A program made the translations under genes and the position numbers. Source: 66-474 sp044464225 (GTDB taxonomy: Bacteria > Pseudomonadota > Gammaproteobacteria > Xanthomonadales > Rhodanobacteraceae). From it: 64,000 bases of DNA. Shown piece by piece: positions 33,459-42,440 of this stretch (position 1 is the first letter of the stretch; each line of letters opens with the position of its first letter). Under the pieces are notes generated by a model that saw nothing but the letters and a program-made list of their open reading frames with translations, ran no database searches and was not told the origin of the DNA. Location: positions 120,461-184,460 of the forward strand of contig JBIQLN010000004.1 of assembly GCA_044464225.1 (NCBI GenBank), read 5' to 3'.

Positions 33459-34103
33459 ATGCTCACGCTTTCCCATCTCCCTCCAGTCATCACGGGGCAC
33501 CAGCGCGCGGTGTACCAGCACCCGCACGACGCCGCCCTGATCGTGAAAACCATGCGCCCGGAATCGGTCGCGCACCGCTGGGATGCGCCTGGCCGCTGGT
33601 ACAAGCGCTTGCCGCGCGTGCGCCATTACGTCAGCTATCTGCGCGAGATCAAGGAATACATCGCTGCGCACACCTGTCCGGATCCGGATCCGCCGATCGC
33701 CCGCATCGTCGGCCTCGTGGAAACCGATGTCGGGTTGGGGCTGGTGTGCGAAAAAGTGCGTGCGCCGAACGGCGAGATGGCACCGACGCTGCATCAGTGC
33801 TGGGTGGAAAACGGTGGCGAACCGCCGTGGGCGCGCCCGGCGCTGGAGGTTTTTCTGGAAAGCCTTCTGCGCCACAACGTGATCGTCGGCGACCTCAACG
33901 CGGCCAACCTCGTGTTCGGCAGCGATTCGCGCGGCGGCCCACGCCTGCTGATGGTGGACGGCTTCGGCGAGAAGGGCGCGATACCCTTGAGTTCGATGTC
34001 GCGCGTCTTCAATCGCCATTTCATACGCCGCCGTTACCGGCGCATGCTGCGCGACTTGTCGACGCCGGTGGAAGGCTGGACGGGTCCGCGCACCGAGCCG
34101 TGA
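33459..34103 (+). CDS. YrbL-like (PhoP-regulated) kinase-fold protein
   Basis: A 214-residue soluble protein of the YrbL/lipopolysaccharide-kinase-like fold: an N-terminal nucleotide-binding strand region (VYQHPHDAALIVKTMR), a helix with REIKEYIAAH, and a catalytic-loop-like HNVIVGDLNAANLVFGSD where D-x-x-x-x-N is the kinase pattern. LLMVDGFGEKG is the DFG-like site (DGFG). ATG 33459 is preferred because AGGA lies upstream and the sequence before it has no homology. Its position among LPS transferases suggests a sugar or lipid kinase, but the substrate is unknown. Confidence 0.8.
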   Translation: MLTLSHLPPVITGHQRAVYQHPHDAALIVKTMRPESVAHRWDAPGRWYKRLPRVRHYVSYLREIKEYIAAHTCPDPDPPIARIVGLVETDVGLGLVCEKVRAPNGEMAPTLHQCWVENGGEPPWARPALEVFLESLLRHNVIVGDLNAANLVFGSDSRGGPRLLMVDGFGEKGAIPLSSMSRVFNRHFIRRRYRRMLRDLSTPVEGWTGPRTEP

Positions 34104-34127
34104 CGCGGTTCGTCGCAACGCGCGGCA

Positions 34128-35876
34128 TCAGTTTTCGCTGTCGTCCGCTTCGCCCGGCGCCGTCGATTGCGGCGTGCAACCCGGCAACACCGCGTCGGCG
34201 CGGAACAGCCACCATTGGCGCCGGTTGGAATGGCCGACCTTATGCGCCCTCGCGCGATCCACGCAATCGCCCATCGCCGCGCCGAGGCTGAATATCCAGC
34301 GGTTCGCGGGATCCTGCGCCTGCCACGCGGTGGCCGCGGCGAACTGTTTCGGCAGCGGCTGGGTCAAGCCGAACTCCCGCGTCGGACCCCTCGCCATGAA
34401 CAGGTTTTCCTCGCGCGGCCCCACCAGTCCGATCTCTGCCTGCGGGCCGGCGTAGGCACGCGCGTCGCGCATGATGCCGGCAGCGGAACTCGAATCGTTC
34501 AGCAGCGGGTAGGCCCAGAGGCTCCAGATCATCCACAGGCCGGTGAGGCCCGCGAGCAGACCGACGACGCCATGGCGGGGACGACACGCCGCCGCCGCCA
34601 ATGCAACCACCGCACCGATGCTGATGATCATCCAGCACAACGCGGTGCGTTCCTCCTCGAGTCCGCGCGCCGCCACATGGTCGTTGAAATGGGCGACGTC
34701 GTGCCCGTGCAATGCCATCGCACCGGCGATCACGATCACGATTCCACCGACCAGTCCGATTGCGAACGCGCTCCAGCGCAGCCAGCGCGTGCGCAGCATG
34801 TCGCCGATGTACGGCGCGAGCGCCAGCGCAACCATCGGAATGGCCGGCATGATGTAGACGTCCCGTTTGCCCGTCTGGATGCTGAAGAAGATCAGGATCA
34901 GGATCGACCAGACCAGCGGCAGCATGACGCGCGTTTCGCCTTCGCGCAGCGCACGCCACCAGCGCGGCACGCCGCCGATGTACAGCAGCGACATCGGAAA
35001 CCAGTTGAACAGCACGATCGCCGCGAAATACCACGGCGGCTGCGGGTGCGACCACGAACCGGTGGCCCGCCCGACGGTCTGGTGGAACAGGATGTCCTGG
35101 ACGTAGGCGTGGTACTCGGCGCTGCCGCGGAAATGCGCGACCAGCAGCATCGGCACGCCCCATGCGAGGATCGGCAACACGAACGCCGGAATGCCGAGCA
35201 GCCAGCGCGGGGCGCGCCAGCCGGGCCGCGCCACGCGATCGGGCGTGCGCCAGCACGCCCATGCGTACGGAACCAGCATCAACAGCGCGAGGATGCCGAC
35301 ACCCTTCGTGATGACGCCGAGGCCCGCGGCGACGCAGCCCAGCACGTAGGCGCGCCAGTTCGGCCCGCGCAGCAGGTGCAGCAGCAGCCCCCAGTTCGCC
35401 AGCGTGATCCAGAACGTGATCAGCGGGTCGATCTGCGCCCGCTTCATCTGGTAGGTGAACTCGAAGACGAACAACACGGCGATCGCAGCGTACAAACCCG
35501 CGCGATGGTTCCACAGGCGCCGGCCGAGATCGTAGGTCAGCGCCAACGTACCCATCGCCGACGCGAGCGACGGCAACAGGAACCAGCCGCGCCACCCGTG
35601 CGTCAGCCAATAGGCACACGCCTGCAGCCACATGAACAGCGGCGGCTTGTCGGCATACAATTCGATACCGCGATGCGGAAACAGCCATTGGCCGGTTTGC
35701 ACCATCTGGCGCGCGACCAGGGCGAAGCGGGGTTCGTCGGATGGCCAGGGATCGCGCAGGCCCATCCCCACCGCGAGCAGCACCAGCGCGAAGCCGAAGA
35801 ACAGCCACGCCTGCCAGCGTTCATCGCGCGACAGCGGCGGCAAGGAGGGCTGGAGCATGGACGTCGATCGATTCAT
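34128..35876 (-). CDS. Membrane glycosyltransferase, GT39/ArnT-like
   Basis: A 582-residue polytopic transferase with a clearer ArnT/PMT signature than its neighbour: GLRDPWPSDEPRFALVARQM supplies the conserved acidic residues of the first loop, followed by LYADKPPLFMWLQACAYWLT and GVITKGVGILALLMLVP. Family members use polyprenyl-phosphate sugars at the periplasmic face. ATG 35876 (MNRSTSMLQPS) has GAGGG upstream; the frame is open much further back over non-coding sequence. The C-terminal region is soluble and ends with APGEADDSEN. Confidence 0.87.
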   Translation of the reverse strand: MNRSTSMLQPSLPPLSRDERWQAWLFFGFALVLLAVGMGLRDPWPSDEPRFALVARQMVQTGQWLFPHRGIELYADKPPLFMWLQACAYWLTHGWRGWFLLPSLASAMGTLALTYDLGRRLWNHRAGLYAAIAVLFVFEFTYQMKRAQIDPLITFWITLANWGLLLHLLRGPNWRAYVLGCVAAGLGVITKGVGILALLMLVPYAWACWRTPDRVARPGWRAPRWLLGIPAFVLPILAWGVPMLLVAHFRGSAEYHAYVQDILFHQTVGRATGSWSHPQPPWYFAAIVLFNWFPMSLLYIGGVPRWWRALREGETRVMLPLVWSILILIFFSIQTGKRDVYIMPAIPMVALALAPYIGDMLRTRWLRWSAFAIGLVGGIVIVIAGAMALHGHDVAHFNDHVAARGLEEERTALCWMIISIGAVVALAAAACRPRHGVVGLLAGLTGLWMIWSLWAYPLLNDSSSAAGIMRDARAYAGPQAEIGLVGPREENLFMARGPTREFGLTQPLPKQFAAATAWQAQDPANRWIFSLGAAMGDCVDRARAHKVGHSNRRQWWLFRADAVLPGCTPQSTAPGEADDSEN

Positions 35877-36141
35877 GGGGTGCCCTCGCAAGCAGGCGGT
35901 CGGGTTCATCCGCCCTGGTTTCATTCGCCGATTGGCGAGCGGATGGATGATACGTCCAACGTCGATTCGGGCGCGCATCCCCGTTGCGCGCGGCGGCGGG
36001 TACTTTCCCCGCCTGCAATCCCCGGGCCACATGGGTGATTGCTCCGGATTCCAATCTCCTGCCTGTTCGCCGGAATGCGCGGCTGCGTTGTTGCCCCGGG
36101 ACGCGGTTTGCGCCACGGCAACCAAATCGTGGCGTTTTGCC

Positions 36142-37455
36142 TCACGCGTCCGCCGGGCGATCCGCGCGGCGACGGCGCAGCGACAGGGCAAAGCAGCAGC
36201 CGAGCAACACTTCCAACGGCGCACGCAAATAGTCGAAGCGCCAGATCAGATAATCGAAAAGATTGACGATCAGCACGATGCCAAGGCATCCGAGCAATGC
36301 CCAATACAGCACGTGGCCGGTGCTCTCCGCGCGGCGCACCAGCCACAGTTCGCGCGCCAGCAGTCCGAACATGACCAGCAGCAGCCCCCCACCGACGGTA
36401 CCCAGGCCGACGACTGCCTGCAGGTAGGCATCGTGCAAATGGGGGGGCACGTAGCCGCCGATGTGGATACCGCTGGTGAGGATCAATGGCTGGATGCTGC
36501 GCAGGCCGATCCCCCACAGCGGGTGCGTCTGCCAGGCGTGCCAGCCGAGCGCCGCGAGTTGCACGCGGACCGTGACCGAACTGGAAGGCAGATCGGAGAG
36601 TTCACCCTGTGCCAGCGCTTCGGCGATGGCTTCGCCGCCGGCGAGCCGATGTGCCACCAGCGCGTAGCCCACCCCCAGTGCCGCGATCACCGCGAGGGTG
36701 GCCACGACCAGCGCGATGGCCGCGGGGCGGTGCCAGTGGTGGCGGACACTGCGCAGGCACGCGAACAGGGCGAACGGCACCACCAGTGCCGCGGCCAGCC
36801 AGGCCCCGCGCGACTGCGCATAGAGCAGGCAGGCCAACAGCGGCACGCCCGCCAATACCAGCAAGATCGCAAAGCCGATCCGGGTGCGGCCGGCAAGGCG
36901 CGGTGACCACGAAATCGCGTACAGGGACAGCAACAGGAGGCCGATCGCCGCGTATTCCCCGACGATGTTCTCGGCATAGCGCAGGCGCAGGCGCAGGGCA
37001 CCGGCAACGATGGCATCGATGCAAGACCATGGCGCGCACACCAGCGCGAACAGCACGAATCCCGCCACCATCAAACCCAGCAACCGCGGCATCCAGCGCG
37101 GCCGGTCCGCAAGCCACGCCCCGATCACGCACGTCAGCACGCCGACGCGGATCGGTTCGGCGTTGTAGGAGAGATGCTTGCCGAACGACAGCGCCGGTGT
37201 CAGCCGGGCAGCGTAGGCGGCCTGCAGCACGGCGTAGACGACGAAGGCCAGCACGAGCCACGGCAGCGGGTGGCCCGCCAATTCGCGCCAGCGCTTGCCG
37301 CCTGCCACCATCAGTATCAGCAGCGCTGCGGCGCCGCCGTACTCCGGCCGCAGCAACTTCCCGAAGTGGGTCATCGCGAAGAACGCCTGGAAGGCCAGCG
37401 CGGCCAAGGCCAGTCGCACAGCCCATGCGTCGCGGAATGTCGCCTCGCCGCTCAA
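36142..37455 (-). CDS. O-antigen ligase family protein (WaaL/Wzy-like)
   Basis: A 437-residue protein with about eleven membrane segments and the large periplasmic loop typical of WaaL: HAWQTHPLWGIGLRSIQPLI followed by PPHLHDAYLQAVVGLGTVGG. It would transfer polymerised O-antigen to lipid A-core, or polymerise it. The start is uncertain: TTG 37455 overlaps the upstream glycosyltransferase stop (TTGA), and GTG 37419 is an alternative. It is a second member of the superfamily besides the gene cut at the window start. Confidence 0.83.
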   Translation of the reverse strand: MSGEATFRDAWAVRLALAALAFQAFFAMTHFGKLLRPEYGGAAALLILMVAGGKRWRELAGHPLPWLVLAFVVYAVLQAAYAARLTPALSFGKHLSYNAEPIRVGVLTCVIGAWLADRPRWMPRLLGLMVAGFVLFALVCAPWSCIDAIVAGALRLRLRYAENIVGEYAAIGLLLLSLYAISWSPRLAGRTRIGFAILLVLAGVPLLACLLYAQSRGAWLAAALVVPFALFACLRSVRHHWHRPAAIALVVATLAVIAALGVGYALVAHRLAGGEAIAEALAQGELSDLPSSSVTVRVQLAALGWHAWQTHPLWGIGLRSIQPLILTSGIHIGGYVPPHLHDAYLQAVVGLGTVGGGLLLVMFGLLARELWLVRRAESTGHVLYWALLGCLGIVLIVNLFDYLIWRFDYLRAPLEVLLGCCFALSLRRRRADRPADA

Positions 37456-38474
37456 TGCAGCGTCGCGGACAGCGCCTCGCCCACCCGCCGCACGAACGCC
37501 TTGCGGTTCTGTGCGAACCATGCACGCCCGCGCTCGCCCAGCCCGCGCAGCTCGGCATCGCCAAGGCTCAACGCGTGCTCGATGGTTTGTTCCAGCGCGC
37601 GTTCATCGAAATAGAAAGTCTTGGCCAACGCCATGTTGCCGGTATCGCCGTAGGGCACCAGGATGCCGCGCTCCGGCGTGACCAGTTCATTCATGGGTGG
37701 CGCATCCACCGTCACCGTCACCGCCCCGACGCCCAGCGCCTCGACGAGGTAATGCCCCCATCCATCCGTTTCCGACAGGCACAAATGGAAGGCATGGCTG
37801 TTCTGCAGCCGCTTCAACTCGGCGTAATGCGCGGGATTGGATGCATCGAGATAACCCAGCCGGTGCACGATGTTGGGCGCGCACGGCCCGGGATGCGCTT
37901 CGCGCGGATGCTGCAGGACCGTCAGCGTCGGCCATTCGGGATGGCGGCGCCAAACCGCCATCAGCCGATCGGTGCCCTTGATGCGGCTGCCGCCGGCGAG
38001 GTGGAAGAACTTGCGTTCGCGGGGAATGGCGGGATCGTAGCGATCGTCGCTGTGGAAACCGACCCAACTGGTCGGATGACCGAGCCGCGTGAATATCAAG
38101 GCGGCGTTGTGGGTCTTGGCCCAGATGCGATCGATCGAGCCCACGAAATGCTGGTCCCGGCGGTCGAACCATTCGGGGTTCGGCAGCGCAACATTGCAGC
38201 GGGAGCGCACCAGTTCGCCCGGCCACAGGTGTTCGAACATGATGTTGAGGTCGAATGCCCGAGGGACCCGCCACGGGCGGCGGAGTCCGGACCACACCTG
38301 CTGCGCGCGCACGTAGGGGCGCATCCACTTGCGGCGGCGCCGATGCTCCTGTTGCCAACCGAGTGCCGTCAACGTGACCTCGCAGCCATTGAGCCGCAGG
38401 GCTTCTGCGAGGAGTCGGGAGTCGCGGGAGAGTCCGAAGCCGTTGTCCCAGAAAACCAGATTGGCGGTGGTCAT
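37452..38474 (-). CDS. Glycosyltransferase of the NGFGLSR family, copy 1
   Basis: A 340-residue GT-B-like transferase. The N-terminal NLVFWDNGFGLSRDSRLLAE has the conserved NGxGLSR motif shared with two other genes (41451-42440, 42437-43483). Other shared blocks are NPEWFDRRDQHFVG, IPRERKFFHLAGGSRIKGTD, PEWPTLTVLQHPREA, FHLCLSETDGWGHYLVEALG and DAPPMNELVTPERGILVP, where E-x-x-x-GHYLVEA is the usual donor-sugar site. It probably adds a sugar to the O-antigen or core. ATG 38474. Translation of the O-antigen ligase overlaps its stop. Confidence 0.85.
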   Translation of the reverse strand: MTTANLVFWDNGFGLSRDSRLLAEALRLNGCEVTLTALGWQQEHRRRRKWMRPYVRAQQVWSGLRRPWRVPRAFDLNIMFEHLWPGELVRSRCNVALPNPEWFDRRDQHFVGSIDRIWAKTHNAALIFTRLGHPTSWVGFHSDDRYDPAIPRERKFFHLAGGSRIKGTDRLMAVWRRHPEWPTLTVLQHPREAHPGPCAPNIVHRLGYLDASNPAHYAELKRLQNSHAFHLCLSETDGWGHYLVEALGVGAVTVTVDAPPMNELVTPERGILVPYGDTGNMALAKTFYFDERALEQTIEHALSLGDAELRGLGERGRAWFAQNRKAFVRRVGEALSATLH

Positions 38475-38686
38475 GCGCGTTGTTCCGTATACGCGTGCAC
38501 AGTGGCCGATTCTCGCCGGCGTGTCCGTGTCGGGACAACCATGATATCGGCAACACCGCGCCGGGGTCTGAATCTTGGTTGTGCCTTCACTTCGCCGGCG
38601 CGCCACGCCCTGCCCGCGCGGACGCGGATCGCGGCGCTCGGTTACCCTCTGCACCGGTACCGCCGTCTTCGAGGTTGCACACATCC

Positions 38687-39529
38687 ATGCCGTCCGTCCG
38701 CGCGCCACGGCTGAGCGCCTGCGTGATCACCCTGAACGAGGCCGATCGCATTGCAGCTTGCCTCGATTCGTTGGCGTTCTGCGACGAGGTGGTGTTGGTC
38801 GATTCGGGTTCGACCGACGGCACCCGCGACATCGCGGCTGCCCGAGGCGCACGGGTGATCGAGCACGCGTTCGAAGGCTTTCGTGCGCAGAAGGATTTCG
38901 CGGTGGGGCAGGCGTGCCACGAGTGGGTGCTCTGCCTCGATGCGGATGAACGTGTCACGCCCGCACTGCGGGCTTCCATCGAAGCGGCGCGCGACACCGG
39001 CTTCGACGGCTTCGCCGGCTTCCGCTTTGCACGCAGCACCCGGTATTTCGGCGCGTTCCTTCGGCACGGCAATGCCTACCCCGACCACGTACTGCGCCTG
39101 TTCGACCGCCGCCGTGGCGGCTGGCGGGCGGGCCGCGAGATCCACGAGCATGCGGTGGTCGAGGGCAAGGTGGCAACGCTTGCCGGCGACCTGGAACACG
39201 TCGCCTACCGCTCGCTGGACGACCAGCTCGCGCGTTACCGGCGCTACGCCGCCATGATGGCAACCCACATGCACGCGCGGGGCAGGCGTGCGCGGCTGCT
39301 CAACCTGGTCGTGAATCCCGGGTGGCGATTCCTGCGCGGGTACGTGTTGCGCGGCGGGTTCATGGATGGCTGGCGCGGCTTCCTGTTTGCATGCATGGAA
39401 GCCGACTACGTGCGCGAAAAGTTCGCGCGGCTGTGGCTGCTGCAGCACGCTGCGGAAGGATCGGGCTGGCACAATGACGGGCCGCAGACGGTTGGAGACG
39501 ACCGCGCGGAAACAAAGAGGATCCCATGA
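38687..39529 (+). CDS. GT2 glycosyltransferase, WaaE-like
   Basis: A 280-residue paralogue of the gene at 664: LSACVITLNEADRIAACLDS, LVDSGSTDGTRDIAAARGA, WVLCLDADERVTPALRAS (metal-binding DAD), YPDHVLRLFDRRRGGWRAG, and a basic, hydrophobic C-terminal half. It likely adds a core or O-antigen sugar at the cytoplasmic membrane face. ATG 38687 begins MPSVRAPRLS; upstream codons are not homologous. The gmd ATG (39526) overlaps its stop by four bases (ATGA), so they form an operon. It is divergent from copy 1 of the NGFGLSR glycosyltransferases. Confidence 0.9.
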   Translation: MPSVRAPRLSACVITLNEADRIAACLDSLAFCDEVVLVDSGSTDGTRDIAAARGARVIEHAFEGFRAQKDFAVGQACHEWVLCLDADERVTPALRASIEAARDTGFDGFAGFRFARSTRYFGAFLRHGNAYPDHVLRLFDRRRGGWRAGREIHEHAVVEGKVATLAGDLEHVAYRSLDDQLARYRRYAAMMATHMHARGRRARLLNLVVNPGWRFLRGYVLRGGFMDGWRGFLFACMEADYVREKFARLWLLQHAAEGSGWHNDGPQTVGDDRAETKRIP

Positions 39530-40560
39530 AATCCGCATTGATCACCGGCATTTCCGGCCAGGATGGCGCCTACCTGGCCAGGCTGCTGCTGGAAAAGGGC
39601 TACAAGGTGCACGGCGCGTATCGGCGCACGAGTTCGGTGAATTTCTGGCGGCTGGAAGAACTCGGCATGGCCGGGCACCCCAATCTAGAGCTGGTCGAGT
39701 ACGACCTCACCGATCCCGGTTGCAACCTCCGCCTGATCGAAAGGGCCCAGCCGGACGAGGTGTACAACCTCGCGGCGCAAAGCTTCGTCGGCGTGTCCTT
39801 CGAGCAACCGATCACGACGGCCAAGATCACGGGCCTGGGTGCGCTGAACCTGCTGGAAGCGATCCGGACGATGAAGCCGGACACGCGGTTCTACCAGGCG
39901 TCGACGTCGGAGATGTTCGGGAAAGTCCAGGCGGTGCCGCAGAACGAACACACGATGTTCTGGCCACGAAGTCCCTATGGGGTGGCAAAGCTCTTCGCGC
40001 ATTGGAGCACCGTGAATTACCGCGAATCCTTCGGGATCTTCGGTGCCAGCGGGATCCTGTTCAACCACGAATCGCCGCTGCGCGGGCGTGAGTTCGTGAC
40101 GCGCAAGATCACCGATGCGGTGGCGCGGATCAGGCTGGGGAAACAGGAGCAACTGGAGCTCGGCAACCTGGACGCCAAGCGCGACTGGGGGTATGCCGCG
40201 GAGTACGTCGAAGGCATGTGGCGCATGTTGCAGGCCGGCGAGCCGGACACGTTCGTGCTGGCGAGCGGACGCACCGAGACGGTGCGTACTTTCGCGACGC
40301 TGGCGTTCAAGGCGGCGGGCATCGGTATCGAATGGCAGGGGAAGGAGCAGGAAGAGACCGGCGTCCGCACGGATACCGGCAAAGTGGCTGTCCGGATCAA
40401 CCCGAAGTTCTACCGACCGGCCGAGGTCGACGTGCTGGTGGGCGACGCCGCGCACGCGCGCGAAGTGCTGGACTGGCAGGCGAAGACGTCGCTGGAAGAC
40501 TTGTGCCGGATGATGGTGGAAGCCGATCTCGAGCGGGTTGAACGTGGCGTCTCGTTCTGA
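39526..40560 (+). CDS. gmd: GDP-mannose 4,6-dehydratase
   Basis: A 344-residue SDR enzyme converting GDP-D-mannose to GDP-4-dehydro-6-deoxy-D-mannose. Seen: the cofactor motif GISGQDGAYLARLL at residues 8-21, NLAAQSFVGVSFEQP, the TSEMFGKVQ stretch, and the catalytic YGVAK (YxxxK). It is followed by the reductase rmd, whose TTG start (40538) overlaps its 3' end by 23 bp, so together they would make GDP-D-rhamnose. Gmd alone could also feed GDP-L-fucose synthesis, but no fcl/wcaG gene is in the window. Confidence 0.95.
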   Translation: MKSALITGISGQDGAYLARLLLEKGYKVHGAYRRTSSVNFWRLEELGMAGHPNLELVEYDLTDPGCNLRLIERAQPDEVYNLAAQSFVGVSFEQPITTAKITGLGALNLLEAIRTMKPDTRFYQASTSEMFGKVQAVPQNEHTMFWPRSPYGVAKLFAHWSTVNYRESFGIFGASGILFNHESPLRGREFVTRKITDAVARIRLGKQEQLELGNLDAKRDWGYAAEYVEGMWRMLQAGEPDTFVLASGRTETVRTFATLAFKAAGIGIEWQGKEQEETGVRTDTGKVAVRINPKFYRPAEVDVLVGDAAHAREVLDWQAKTSLEDLCRMMVEADLERVERGVSF

Positions 40561-41449
40561 CAGGCCGCGCGCGCTGCTGACGGGCTGCCACGGATTCACC
40601 GGGCGCTATGTCGCGGCCGAACTCGAAGCGGCCGGATATGAAATCATCGGGTTGGCGCACGACGGCGATCCGCCTCGCGAAGGCGTGCTGCGTGCGAACC
40701 TGCTGGATCGCGCGGCCGTGCGCCGCGCGCTGGGCGAAGCGCGCGCCGACGTGGTGGTGCACCTGGCCGCGATTTCCTTCGTCGCACACGGGGACGCGGA
40801 TGAGATCTACCGCACCAACATCGTGGGTACCCGCAACGTGCTGGAGGCGCTCGCCAATGCCGGGGCGAAGCCACGCCGCGTGGTCCTGGCCTCCAGCGCA
40901 AACATCTACGGCAATGCCGCAGTCGAACCCATCACCGAAGCCACCCCGCCCGCGCCGGCCAGCGACTACGCGGTGTCCAAGCTGGCGATGGAACACATGG
41001 CGCGGCTGTGGATGGACCGCCTCCCGATCGTCCTGGTGAGGCCGTTCAACTACACCGGGGTGGGGCAGCACGAGAATTTCCTGATCCCGAAGGTCGTCGC
41101 CCATTTCCGGCGCGGCGACAAGCTGATCGAACTCGGCAACACCGACGTGGCGCGTGATTTTTCGGACGTGCGTGATGTCGCCCGCGCGTACGCGGCGATC
41201 GTCGCGAAGGCGCCCGCGGGCGAGGTGGTCAATCTCTGTTCGGGCACCGCGCGCTCGCTGGGCGAGGTGCTGGGCGCGATGGCGGACATTGCGGGTTACG
41301 CCATCGAGGTCCGGGTGAACCCCGCATTCGTGCGCACCAACGAGGTCAAGCGGCTGGTCGGTTCGAACTTGCATCTGCGCGAACTCACCGGCTTCGCCCC
41401 GTCGATTGCGCTGGAAGAAACCTTGCGCTGGATGTATTCGGCGCGCTGA
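40538..41449 (+). CDS. rmd: GDP-6-deoxy-D-mannose reductase (SDR)
   Basis: A 303-residue SDR following gmd. Seen: the cofactor motif LLTGCHGFTGRYVAAEL, HLAAISFVAHGDADEIYRTN, SSANIYGNAAVEPITE, the YxxxK pair in YAVSK and RPFNYTGVGQHENFLIPKVV. It is the likely second step to GDP-D-rhamnose by reducing C4. The start may be TTG 40538 or GTG 40544; both overlap gmd. An alternative is another GDP-hexulose reductase, but the gmd pairing and sequence type favour Rmd. Confidence 0.88.
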   Translation: MNVASRSDRPRALLTGCHGFTGRYVAAELEAAGYEIIGLAHDGDPPREGVLRANLLDRAAVRRALGEARADVVVHLAAISFVAHGDADEIYRTNIVGTRNVLEALANAGAKPRRVVLASSANIYGNAAVEPITEATPPAPASDYAVSKLAMEHMARLWMDRLPIVLVRPFNYTGVGQHENFLIPKVVAHFRRGDKLIELGNTDVARDFSDVRDVARAYAAIVAKAPAGEVVNLCSGTARSLGEVLGAMADIAGYAIEVRVNPAFVRTNEVKRLVGSNLHLRELTGFAPSIALEETLRWMYSAR

Positions 41450-41450
41450 C

Positions 41451-42440
41451 TCAGCCGGCGAGCGCGCGGACGGCCTCGGCGATCCGCGTCCTGAAGGCAC
41501 GATCGTTGGCCTCGAACCAGGCTCGCGCGGCCGTGCCCATGCGTTCGAGTTCGTCGTCGGGCGTGGACAGCAGCCGTTCGATGGCTTGCTCCAGCGCGGG
41601 TTCATCGTAGAAGTACGTGGTGGCGAGGCTCTGGGTGCCGGTGCGCGAGGGCGGGAGCAACGCGCCGCGTTCGCGCGTGACCATTTCGTTCATCGGCGGT
41701 GCGTCCAGCGTCACGACCACCGCGCCCACGCCCATCGCTTCCACGAGGTAGTGTCCGAAGCCTTCGGTCTCGGATGGGCAGAGGTGGAAGCGATGTGCGT
41801 TCTGGACATGCTTCAGCTCGCCGTCTGCAATGTAATCGACGCGATGCTCGATGTTGGGTGCCGGCGGCCCCGGGCGCGCACTGCGCGGACTCTGCAACAC
41901 GGTCAGGCGTGGCCATTCGGGATGCCTGCGCCAGGTGGCGAGAAGCGTGTCCGTGCCCTTGTTGGCGCTGCGCCCGGCAAGATGGAAGAACGCGCGCTCG
42001 CGCGGCACCGACGAATCGCGGCGATCCTCGCTCGTGAATCCGGTGTATTCGGTTTTCAGGCCCAGCGATTCGAAAATCGGCGCAGCGTGGCGTGTCAGCA
42101 CGAACGCCCGATCGAGGCGTGGCAGCCATTTGCGATCGCGCTCGTCGAACCATTCGGGGTGCGGCAGCAGCACGTTCCGGCGCGCGGTCGCGAGGTATTC
42201 GGGTCGCACGCGTTCGAGCATCAGGTTGACGTCCCAGCGCTGCGCGCCGTGGCCGGCGAGCCGGCGCGCGAAGGTCCGGGCGCGCAGCCGGACGGGATGC
42301 AGTAGCTTGCGCAGCGCACCGCGACGGATGCCGCTGATGGTGACCTCGAAACCGGCGGCGGCCAAGGCCGCATGCAGCAGGTGCAGGTTCCGGCTGAGCC
42401 CGAAACCGTTGTCGCGCGCGATCAGGTTCACGCGGATCAC
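41451..42440 (-). CDS. Glycosyltransferase of the NGFGLSR family, copy 2
   Basis: A 329-residue paralogue: IARDNGFGLSRNLHLLHAAL, HPEWFDERDRKWLPRLD, VPRERAFFHLAGRSANKGTD, PEWPRLTVLQSPRSARPG, FHLCPSETEGFGHYLVEAMG and LDAPPMNEMVTRERGALLPP. It starts at GTG 42440, which overlaps the TGA of copy 3 (GTGA); the longer frame upstream is read-through. It ends one base after the rmd stop on the other strand. It probably adds one sugar of the rhamnose-containing glycan. Confidence 0.85.
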   Translation of the reverse strand: MIRVNLIARDNGFGLSRNLHLLHAALAAAGFEVTISGIRRGALRKLLHPVRLRARTFARRLAGHGAQRWDVNLMLERVRPEYLATARRNVLLPHPEWFDERDRKWLPRLDRAFVLTRHAAPIFESLGLKTEYTGFTSEDRRDSSVPRERAFFHLAGRSANKGTDTLLATWRRHPEWPRLTVLQSPRSARPGPPAPNIEHRVDYIADGELKHVQNAHRFHLCPSETEGFGHYLVEAMGVGAVVVTLDAPPMNEMVTRERGALLPPSRTGTQSLATTYFYDEPALEQAIERLLSTPDDELERMGTAARAWFEANDRAFRTRIAEAVRALAG

